From positions 25,460,914 through 25,524,913 of the forward strand of contig OX326958.1 of assembly GCA_946800325.1 (NCBI GenBank): a stretch of DNA of 64,000 bases, in the 5' to 3' direction. The notes beneath the pieces are model-generated. The model was not told where the DNA came from. It searched no databases and saw only the letters and a program-made list of their open reading frames with translations. The DNA comes from Luzula sylvatica. Its lineage: Eukaryota > Streptophyta > Magnoliopsida > Poales > Juncaceae. This document shows, in pieces, positions 22,601-34,600 of the stretch; position 1 is the stretch's first letter; every line of letters begins with the position of its first letter. The translations under genes were made by a program, and so were the position numbers.

Positions 22601-25600
22601 AAGAGACTATTAGAATTATAAGAGAGAGTTTTTTGTTTATTAGAAATTCCTATTAGAAATCCATATTCGAATTCCGTATTACCAACAAATTGGCATCAGA
22701 GCGATGGCGAGTTCTGGGAGTGTTTTTGGCCATATACCGCTACCGCGATTGACGAAGACGAATTACGAAGTATGGAGTATCCAGATGCGGGCGTTACTCG
22801 GTGCGCAAGATGTTTGGGAGATAGTCGAAGCTGGCTACGTGGAACCGGTTGCCGAAACGGAGCAGACGGTAAATCAATTAAAAGCAATGAAAGAGAAACG
22901 AGTGAAGGACAAGACCGCCATGTACCTGTTGTACCAAGCTGTAGACGAGTCGGGTTTTCATAAGATTGCCGGCGCGAAAACTTCGAAGGAAGCATGGGAC
23001 ACTTTGGAGAGGGTGTTCAAGGGTGCCGACCGAGTGAAGCAAGTAAGGATTCAGACTTTGCGAGGCGAATTGGAGTCCATGAAGATGAAGGAATCAGAGG
23101 GAGTGTCCGACTACATCTCGCGTGTACAAGCAGTGGCGAATCAGTTAAAGGGCAACGGAGAAGCTCTAACCGACGCAAGAGTTGTTGAGAAGATTCTACG
23201 ATCTCTGACCGAGAAGTTCGAAAACGTGGTGTGCGCTATTGAAGAGTCGAAAGATTTAGATCAAATGACCGTTGATGAATTGGCAGGTTCACTCGAGGCA
23301 CACGAGCAGCGAAAGAAAAAGAAGGAGAACGAGGCACGCCAAGAAGCTCTGCAAGTCAAGACGACCATAGATGAAGACAAGGCGATGTATGCTGAGAACA
23401 ATCGAGGAAGAGGACGCGGCCGTGGAGGTCGATTTGGTGGTCGAGGCAGAGGCGAAAACTATAATTCCGAAGAAAAGAAGCAACCGAATCAGCAAAATTG
23501 GCGCGGCCAAGGACGAGGTCGTGGACGAGGAAGCTGGTCGAGTCGAGCAAGTGTCGAGTGTTACAACTGCGGTAAGCCTGGACACTACGCGAAGGAGTGC
23601 TGGTCCGAGAAAAAGGTAAAAGAAAATGCCAACCTAGTAGAGAAGGAGGCAAATGATGGTGTTCTCATGATGGCTCACAAAGACACCACATCGGAGAGCG
23701 ATACGATCTGGTACCTCGACACCGGCGCAAGCAACCACATGTGCGGGCACAAACACCTTTTCTTAGAGATGAAGGAGCTAGACAATGGACACGTGTCATT
23801 TGGAGATGCGTCAAAGGTCCAAGTAAAGGGTAAAGGTAAAATTCGATTCTATCAGAAGGATGGTAAAGAAGGACATATCGAAAATGTCTATTACGTGCCT
23901 GAGATGAAGAGCAACATAATCAGCATGGGGCAACTATTGGAGAAAGGATACTCGGTCTTCATGAAAGATCGAACGATGCAGCTGAAGGACAAGCAAGGTC
24001 AATTAGTTGCGCGTGTTGAGATGGCGAAGAATCGAATGTTCAAGCTCAACCTGAGAAGTGTGCAGAGAATGTGCTTACGAGTCGACATGGAGGATAAAGC
24101 TTGGCTCTGGCATTTGCGGTTTGGACACTTGCACTATGGAGGCTTGCGAGAGTTGGCAAAGAAGGACATGGTGCACGGTCTGCCAGATATGGACTACACG
24201 AGCAGATTTTGCGAAGGTTGTGTACTCGGTAAACATGCAAGAGTCCCATTTCAGAAGAAGGCAAAATATGAAGCAGCAAACCCTCTCGAGCTGGTGCACA
24301 CCGACATTTGTGGTCCGATCACACCGAAATCGTTCAGTGAGAAAAGGTATTTTATTACATTCGTTGATGATTACACTAGGAGGACCTGGGTTTATTTTTT
24401 GAAGGAAAAATCCGAGGCATTCGAAGTGTTCAAAAGCTTCAAGGTGCTTGTCGAGAAGATGACCGGGCGATACATCAAAGCTTTGCGGTCAGATAGAGGC
24501 GGTGAGTACACGTCAACCGCATTTACGAGCTTTTGTGAGGAGCAAGGGATTAAGAGATTCTTGACTGCGCCATACTCGCCTCAGCAAAATGGTGTGGCCG
24601 AGAGGAAGAACCGGACCATTCTCGACATGGTTCGATCGATGTTGAAGAGCAAAGGAGTGCCAAAAGAATTTTGGGCCGAGGCGGTACAGTGTGCGGTGTA
24701 TGTACAAAATCGATGTCCTCATGCGAAATTAGGCGAGAAAACACCTCAAGAAGCGTGGAGCTGATGGGGAATATCCCCGGCCCCGGGCCCGCGCAGCGGA
24801 TATGTAGGCCCGGTCCGGTTCCCCGATTCCCGAGATCACGCCACGACTTCGAGGGTACGATGCAAATAGAAGGTTAGATCTTTACCGGTACAAAATTGAT
24901 TGCACACGAAGGGTTGATCGCTGCCTTCTTTCTCCTGTCACGTTGGTGACAATACGCGCGTCCCACACCACGCGTCTTTCACCGCTCGTTGACTTCGCCG
25001 ATTCGCTTGATTTCGTCTCCGACTCAATCTACTCGTCCGAATCGATCACAATCGTGAGAGCCTCAGTTGTTGCTCCTCTACGTGTATCCACCTTGAATCG
25101 CAAGACTTCGGTCACGGATGCACCTGCCTAGACGATGCACCGGTGAACTTGCTTAATCGAATTGATTCTCTAAACCGTAAAACACCTTTTCACGGTTTCT
25201 CTCTTTTACACCTTTTCACTCTCTAGAAATTTGTCTCACAATTTTCTGGATAATTCTGAATGAATTGCTTGGTTAAGATGAGAGAGAAAATCCTATTTAT
25301 ATACAATAGGATCAGGATTAGCCAAAAGGCATGTATATCCAATATACACCCTCTCACACAGAAAACTGCATGAACCTGGTCAGTATTCTGTCCAGACGAA
25401 ATTGATAAATTTCTCTGACAGAAAATCAACCAACACGAAAGTTGTAGATAATCTCATTATCTACTCGACCCAATTTGGCCCAGCCCAATTGGAGTTCGTA
25501 TGCAAAAGTTATGACTGTTTTACTAACTGTATGTCATACTGTTGCACCCTTTCGGTATTTCACAGAAACGACACTTATACTTCGTTCATATGAAATATAT

Positions 25601-28600
25601 TTCTACATGAAGGTTATAGATAATCTAATTATCTATCTTACCCAATTTGAACCATTCAAATCGGATTTTCCTACTGAAAGATATGGCTACGAATGTACGA
25701 CTACATTCGTTTATCCTTGTGTACACTTTTACGGTTGATCCTGAAACTGTATTTCCTTCAGTCTCCCACTCAATTTCAGATCTACCTAAAAGGTACTCAT
25801 GCATATCCAATACGCACGATTTTAGAGAATATAGCTCGCGTATCAAATACCAAGCTATGCACATCCTATGTGCCAATTTTATGATCAAGCCCGACTTAGT
25901 ACGACTCGTTGTGTGACCATGTAGGTTCGACTTAACGATGGCAGTAGGTTGTTTCCAATACCTACAAGCTCATGAGCGGGATCTAGTCACTCCATCATAG
26001 CTATCCATGTTAAACGAATAATGATTGTGATCATTGTGCCTATCTCGAATAGCGGTTACTAGTTCTCTTGTTAGCGATATCCGTTAATCAAAAGGCATGG
26101 TAATAGTCATCCTTATAATTTGATTAACTACACTTATTCCCCGATTCCGAGTTGAGTTAACAAATTTCAATCGATATTAACCATTAATATCATTGACTGC
26201 GGCCGCAGGTTTCGTTAATCGACTCATCGAGCGGCGCCTAAGAGATATCTCTTCCTTTCGGAATAAACAATTCCTATCTTGGAGACTCACATTGAATTCC
26301 GTGTTTCGGACAATACCCAATGATGACCCTTTTAACTCCCTGTTACGGTGAGCGTAAGATCATATCAAAGCATTGTGTTACGCACGAAACGCAATCAATG
26401 ATCCCCTCAAGTTTGAAGAATCTAAAACCCCATCCGTCGCAAGTCCATCTATAATGACTAAACCATGTCATGGTCTCGCGGCTTCGGTCATATCCAATAC
26501 ATGTAACCTAACATATATCTACGTTCCCGATTCGACAAACTCCTTTGTCCCATGATTAGCAAAACATAATCATCTCCTCGGCAAACGTACTAGTGTACGC
26601 GTTCAGTCTATTCCCTTGTAATAGTAATGCTTATCTCTTAAGCAAACTGACCCGCGACTAGGGTTGTTTAGAAATGACACTTTAAGTGTGACGGTTTCGC
26701 TGCACATGGTCCTCAACCATGTCGACGTCCACACAAGTTCAAATCAAGGTTCATGTAACAATCATATTACACAACCCAGCACACAGTTTTCATATAAGGT
26801 GAATGCATATTAATTTAAGTAAACAAAATTTTAAAAGGGATGCATTCATATGGACTAAGTATTTGGGTGATACAACGTTTACCTATGGGTATCTCCATAC
26901 CCATAACCTGCGAGGACTATCGTATTAGATAACTACACTCTACTCTCTTCTTCCTCCTCTAGGTATCGCCATACCCATAGTCATCGCATGACAGTCACGC
27001 GCGACTAGAGAGAGCGGTTTTGTAAACGGGTCCGCACGTTCCCGCTAGTGTTAATCATCATCAGGATTGGAACATTTCCAATACCTACGATCACATCTTT
27101 TCACAAAATTTCATGGATCAAATGAAATTTTCTGAGTATTGGCTAGAAGTGGTTGTGACCTCGGCATTTTTGGCTTGTACTATTGCGTCTCACGCAATAA
27201 ACAACCATAAATCCGATAACTCGTGACTACTAGAGTTTGGTCATGTATCCTTGATCCATACCACTTCCTTTTGCGATTAATAACCGCAATATATTCGCCA
27301 CCGTATATAGAATCATAAACTATCGGTCTTGTGGAACCTTTCCACATAACCGTGTTTTCATTTAAGCAAAACATGTACACACTTTGTGATCGAAAGTCGT
27401 GCTACATATTTGGACGTGCTTCATCTTTGGAAACTGTTGTTTGTTATAACTCTTTATAACCAACACGTCCTCCACACCATTATAGATAATAAATCCTGAA
27501 TTCTTTCGCAAAGTATTCAAGGATAAACTTCACCTCTATCAATACAAATCCCGATGGGTTTTAAATATACATAACCATTATGTATATATTTGTATAACCA
27601 TTATACAATCACAAGAGTTAGTCTCATGTAATCGAATTACATTCAAACTCATGTGATTCCCATGAATTTTATTGACGGTGAACTAGACGCTTTATTTGTA
27701 TGACAGATAGCCACATACATATCATGACAGATATAATAGATCCTAACATCAAATGTAAGGCATCATATTATTACTTTTCGCGCTGCTTGATGTCTCACAT
27801 CGAGCCGTTGAAAATTTCTGCCATTCGACATTTCGATTTATCTCCTCCAAGGAGTTTACATGTTGAAAACCATTTTCAACAATATGTCGATATATGTGCT
27901 ATAACATAGAACGAGGAACTTTTTAGATCTATCCTATAGATCTTCACGCTTAATTCATAAGCGGTCTCGTCTAAATCTTTTGTCGTTACAAGAAATATAA
28001 CGCAGCTCCCACTAACCTTCATGTGTACACAAAGTTTCCATTCGTTTCGACAATTTTATAACAGTTTATAATTTTGTCAAAACGAATATTCCAATTCTGA
28101 GAAGCTTTCTCTAATCCATCATATGGATCGTTAAAGCGTGCATATCTTATCCCCGATTCTTATGAATCGACAAAACCATAAGGTTGTGTCAAGTACACAT
28201 CCTTTCATAAAATTTCTGTCAAGAAATTCGGTTTTGACATCCATTTGGCCACATCACATAGTCATAATATGCGACCATGGCAAGCAGAATTTCGAGAATG
28301 GGAAAGCATGGCAACAAGCGAAAACGTTTCTTCATAGTCCGACTATGAATTGCATGAAACTTTTCGCAAAAAGCCTCGCTTTACATATATGCGTATTCCT
28401 ATCCATGTCGGTTCTTCATCTTGAAAAACCCACTCACATTTCACGGGTCTAACCTAGAAAGTAATGAAATCAAGTTCTAAACTTGATAATTCACATGGAT
28501 CGAATCTCAGATTTCATGACACCATGTCATGTGGAATCAACTTTTCATAGCATCCTTGTAGGATATCGAATCATCATATGATTTCAATCTATCATCATTA

Positions 28601-31600
28601 GCCACGATAAATCCGTATTTACCGGCTTATGATATAGCCTACTTGATCTACGAAAAATTCCTTTGTGTGTTCGACTTGCGTTCATCAACTCTTGATGAAG
28701 CCATGTCAACTTGCATCGGTACAATGTTCATTTTCAAATCACGAACTCTTTCGAGATTTATTCTACTCCCACTAGCCCGCATAGAGAGAAATGGCACCAA
28801 GTTCCAAACTTGTGCGCATCTAGTCCTCCTCCAAGAAGGCATCTCTTCGAGCCACGAAAATCTCATTTTCGTCGGGACGTTTTAACTAATACCCTTTAGT
28901 TTCCTTAAGGATAAACGAACAATTTCCATATTTGGGATTGAGTTTAACCGAAACAAATTTCGAAATACACTCACATCCTCAAATCTGTACAAGTGACAAC
29001 TTCGGAACCATTCCGATCCATATCTCATATGGCGTCTTTTGTACCGATTAGAAGGTTTATGGTTCATATCTTATATGCAACCATTCATTAGTGCCGCTGT
29101 CTCAAGGGCGTATCCCCAAAACATTTTTGGGAGATCTTATTGACTCATCATTTATCGAACCATGTCCAACATGCGTTCATTTCCTCTTTTCGGACACATC
29201 TCAATGTTCCGAATAAAGGCAATCGTGAAACGATTCCACAATCATAAATGATCATTAATATTCATAACTCAAATATCGCCTCTTCGATCCTATCGAAAGG
29301 TTTAGCTCAAATACTCGCCTTCTCGATCCTATCGAAAAGCTTTGATTTTCTTGCTTAGTTGATTTCGTATTTCGTTTTTGAAACTCTTTGAATCTTTCAA
29401 AAGTCTCTGTTTCGGCACGCATTAAATAGATATTTTCATATCTACTTTAACCGTCCATAAACTTAACAAAATACCGATAGCCTCCTCTTGCCTCGGAACT
29501 TATCGGAACATCATATGTAAATATAATTTCCAATAATTCGCTGGATCTTTCTCCAATACTTTGGAGAATGATGCCATTTGTCGTTTTGCTTAATAAATAA
29601 GTATTGCATTAATCAATCAAATCTAATTCGAATGATTCTAGCATTCCATCACATGGAATCTAGATACGCGTATCTCGTTTATATGGCCAAGACGGCAATG
29701 CCAAAAGAAGCAATCAACTTCTAGGTTTTATCCTCCTCGGATTTCACCATTCTTTGAGTCACTAGTTTGGACAACTCCTTGTCCGAACTTTCCATTTTGG
29801 AAAACATTTTCCCAAAATACCCTTAGACATACATTTCTTTCGATCCCGCTTTTGAATTACAAGGACATCCACGCATCTATATGCATTGGATTCCTCGGAA
29901 ACTCTGAGCATCTCCAATTCAAATTTAAATCGCATCATATGCAATTTCGGGATCGACTTATCTATCGAATGCATATGATATTCGGTCACGAACATCAAAT
30001 CTCGTACCATCAACACACGAGTGTTAATCAAAGACCCATAAGGTGTCTCAAAATTAACCTACTCTTTGAGCCGTATTGAGTCATTCAACGCGCTCTAGCT
30101 CTTGAAACTATTTCATGAGCGTTGTGTTTTACTTTCATATACACCCGAATTCTCAAAACAATTTTGAGAAATTTGCGTCTATACATGCCACCACAAGGCA
30201 CGTAATATTGTTCGATTCCTTATTAAGTTTATCGAACCCGGCTTTCTCTAAAGCCAAAGCCTCGAGCCCCGAATCTACCATTTCCGTGTCCAACACGTTC
30301 CTTTAAGTCTAAGAACTATTGTTTGACTATCAAGGTTAATAACGGTAATTCCGACCCAAAAGCCATCTATCATATCGATCTAATCGATATATTTGGTGTT
30401 GCTTGAAAACATAATTCTAAACGGATGATGAAGATTAATTCCTAACCGTGCGTACTTAATCTATATGCTTATATGATAATTATATGATAGTGTTATTTTA
30501 TCGAATCGATAACCCTCATACCGATACGGGACTCCAAGTCCATAACACTCAAGATCCATATATCACGATCCTCCCATAAGTTGCTTTGGCAGACGAATGG
30601 GATCTCGCTATTTAGGTAGGATTATATCCAATCGCATCCAATGCGACTCTTGAACCTTTATAGGATTTCGGTGATGAATCGTATCCAATACAATCCCAGT
30701 TCCGTGTGTGCATCCTATCTATGCCCCGAACTTCCAATCAAGTCGGCTTTGGCCTCAACCCTTACTGGCTAGAACGGTTAAGTCACAACCATACTCATCG
30801 TATCGTTCAAATAAACTACTAATAAGTCGGCTTTGGCCTTAACACTTATCAGTCCCTATTTAACGCTTGCCACCCCGTCGATGACTACAATAACCCATGT
30901 CGGCTTTGGCCTTAACCCATGTGAGACGTAGTACCGATCATAGTGGTTGTGAATATGGAAGGCATTTCCATGACTTAAATATTATGAGGGATCATGCCAT
31001 TGCACGTTTCTAAATCCGTGACATAATCCAATTATATCACTATCACAAGATTTTCATAAATGCATATGTATTTATTTGGGAGTCTAATTATTCTAAATAA
31101 TTATCTAATTATATGCTAGTATGATTGATGCCGATCAAATCGATATAAAGAACTCAATATTCCAAGTTGTGTAGCCAAAGTTATCACGAAAACAAAATCA
31201 GCAACCAGAAACCAGTCCGTTGTAACGCAACATAGTCCGTTACAACGGACCTCCAGTATACTTGGCACTCCGTTACAACGGAAGTCCAGTTCGTTACAAC
31301 GCTATTTATTTCGGAGTTTGGCCAAATTTTGCCAGAAACATGTCCGTTACAACGCAACCTAGGTCCGTTACAACGCTATTTTCTGCAAACTTTCGTCCAA
31401 ATTTCCAGAGACCAGTCCGTTACAACGCAACATACAGTCCGTTACAACGGACCAACTGTGTAGAGCTCCGTTACAACGGACCCAGTCCGTTACAACGGAC
31501 TCCAATAGACACCCTAGGCATCCCCGCAACCTCGTATCAGATACAAGGTCCGTTACAACGGACTCCAAGTCCGTTACAACGGAATATGCAGTTTTCACGG

Positions 31601-34600
31601 TCCTCCTCACACCCCCGCATCCTATACAGGGTCCGTTACAACGGACACCAAGTCCGTTATAACGGAATATGTGTTTTTTTTTTTTTTCGAAAAATTCTCA
31701 ATTTCCTGTATCTGCTACAGTGTCCGTTGCGACGGACTATGCGATTTTTGAACTGCTGTTTTCGCTCGTTTCCAAAACGATCAATCATGAAACCTTTTCA
31801 CAATTATTCCTAGATACTCTCAATCAACTATTGATCGATCTCTAGCGAATTTCACTTGTGATTTTAATGGAATTTGACATTCTAAATATGTAACATCATG
31901 CAAACGGGTACGAACTTTGATAACCCGTGCGTATATCTAATATACGACTATGATTCGACCCTCGAATCGATGGCGATCGCTCTGATACCACTGATGGGGA
32001 ATATCCCCGGCCCCGGGCCCGCGCAGCGGATATGTAGGCCCGGTCCGGTTCCCCGATTCCCGAGATCACGCCACGACTTCGAGGGTACGATGCAAATAGA
32101 AGGTTAGATCTTTACCGGTACAAAATTGATTGCACACGAAGGGTTGATCGCTGCCTTCTTTCTCCTGTCACGTTGGTGACAATACGCGCGTCCCACACCA
32201 CGCGTCTTTCACCGCTCGTTGACTTCGCCGATTCGCTTGATTTCGTCTCCGACTCAATCTACTCGTCCGAATCGATCACAATCGTGAGAGCCTCAGTTGT
32301 TGCTCCTCTACGTGTATCCACCTTGAATCGCAAGACTTCGGTCACGGATGCACCTGCCTAGACGATGCACCGGTGAACTTGCTTAATCGAATTGATTCTC
32401 TAAACCGTAAAACACCTTTTCACGGTTTCTCTCTTTTACACCTTTTCACTCTCTAGAAATTTGTCTCACAATTTTCTGGATAATTCTGAATGAATTGCTT
32501 GGTTAAGATGAGAGAGAAAATTTTATTTATATACAATAGGATCAGGATTAGCCAAAAGGCATGTATATCCAATATACACCCTCTCACACAGAAAACTGCA
32601 TGAACCTGGTCAGTATTCTGTCCAGACGAAATTGATAAATTTCTCTGACAGAAAATCAACCAACACGAAAGTTGTAGATAATCTCATTATCTACTCGACC
32701 CAATTTGGCCCAGCCCAATTGGAGTTCGTATGCAAAAGTTATGACTGTTTTACTAACTGTATGTCATACTGTTGCACCCTTTCGGTATTTCACAGAAACG
32801 ACACTTATACTTCGTTCATATGAAATATATTTCTACATGAAGGTTATAGATAATCTAATTATCTATCTTACCCAATTTGAACCATTCAAATCGGATTTTC
32901 CTACTGAAAGATATGGCTACGAATGTACGACTACATTCGTTTATCCTTGTGTACACTTTTACGGTTGATCCTGAAACTGTATTTCCTTCAGGAGCGGCAT
33001 GAAACCGACGGTGTCGCATTTCAAGGTGTTCGGAAGTGTGGCGTATGCACATGTACCAGATCAAAGGAGGACGAAGCTCGATGATAAAAGCAAGAAGTTC
33101 GTGTTCATTGGATATGACGAGAAAACGAAGGCATACAAGTTGTACGACCCGATTGAAAGAAAAGTTGTGGTGAGCCGAGATGTCCATGTGAATGAGAAGA
33201 GCGCATGGGACTGGAATAAGAAGTGTGAGATGGAAAATGAGGAGGCCGAGTCAGAAGTGTCCGAGAAAGAAGAATCCTCAATTGTTGTACCGACTAGCCC
33301 CGAATTACCTGATGATGAAGACGAGCCGAGACAGACACGCACGAGGAGCTTACGAGAGTTGTATGATGCAACTAGTGAGGTACATCTTGTTTGTCTTTTG
33401 GCAGATGCGGAGAATATTTCCTTTGAAGAAGCCGTGAGAAACAAGAAATGGCAAGCCGCGATGGATGAAGAGATTGGGGCTATCGAGAAAAACAAGACGT
33501 GGGACTTGGTCGAGTTACCAAAAGGATGCAGGCCCATAGGAGTCAAGTGGGTGTAAAAAAGAAGATGAATGCTCAAGACGAGATCGAAAGGTACAAGGCT
33601 CGATTGGTGGCGAAGGGGTATCGGCAACAGGCCGGTATTGATTACGACGAGGTTTTCGCTCCTGTTGCGAGAATGGAGACGATCCTACTTCTCATATCTC
33701 AAGCAGCTCAATTCAAGTGGCCGATCCATCAGATGGACGTGAAATCAGCATTTCTGAATGGCGTGCTCGAAGAAGAAGTCTATGTCGAGCAACCACCTGG
33801 TTACGCGAAAGCTGGAAAAGAAGGAAAGGTGTTGAAGTTGAGAAAGGCGTTGTACGGGCTCAAACAGGCACCCCGAGCATGGAATACCCGAATCGACACA
33901 TACTTCAAGAAGACCGGATTTGTACAGTGCCCATACGAGCATGCATTGTACGTGAGGAAGAAGGAAAAAGATGTGTTGTGTGTTGCTCTCTATGTTGATG
34001 ATCTGATTTTCATGGGGAGTAATGAAAAGATGGCGAAGGAATTCAAAGAAGCGATGACGCGAGAATTCGAGATGACAGATTTGGGTCTGATGAAATACTT
34101 CCTTGGCCTCGAAGTTAAACAAGGTGAGTCGGGAATTTTTGTATCGCAGGAGGCATACGCGAAGGATATCCTAAAGAGGTACAAGATGGAGAACAGCAAC
34201 CCAGTGGCGATCCCGATGGAGCTCGGTGCGAAACTCTCTAAATTTGAGGGAGGAGACAGAGTTGATCCGAGCAAATTTAGAAGTTTGGTTGGGAGCTTGC
34301 GGTACCTTACTTGTACTAGGCCCGACATTGCGTATAGTGTTGGGGTGGTGAGTCGATTCATGGAGGAACCGAGACATTCACACTGGAAAGCGATAAAAAG
34401 GATTCTTCGGTACATTCGAGGTACAGAATCACTCGGGCTATATTACTCGAGGACGGACGAATACAAGCTGGTGGGCTACTCGGACAGTGATTGGTGTGGA
34501 GATGTTGACGATCGAAAAAGCACAGCAGGTTATGTGTTTTACATGGGAGATACTGCGTTTACGTGGCTTTCGAAGAAACAGCCAATAGTGACGCTATCGA

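Larger units (their letters stand above)
24762..32990 (-). mobile_element. nested Copia-type element, non-autonomous, 8229 bp
   Basis: Two 999-bp LTRs (24762-25760 and 31992-32990) differ only at two adjacent bases (25292-25293 against 32522-32523, CC against TT). TSD is GGAGC. The primer-binding site (31979-31990) and polypurine tract (25761-25771) prove minus orientation. The 6.2-kb interior has only scattered, frameshifted remnants of gag, integrase, RT and RNase H related to element 1. Recent movement with dead coding sequence indicates mobilisation by proteins from another copy. Confidence 0.93.

Noticed and set aside
24943..25131. Small ORFs repeated identically at 24943 and 32173, and at 25475 and 32705, as duplicated genes
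   Set aside because: They are parts of the two nearly identical LTRs of the nested element.
31215..31736. CRISPR-like array of palindromic repeats
   Set aside because: Units lack uniform spacers, come in tight pairs, and lie between a primer-binding site and gag in a plant retrotransposon. There are no cas genes.
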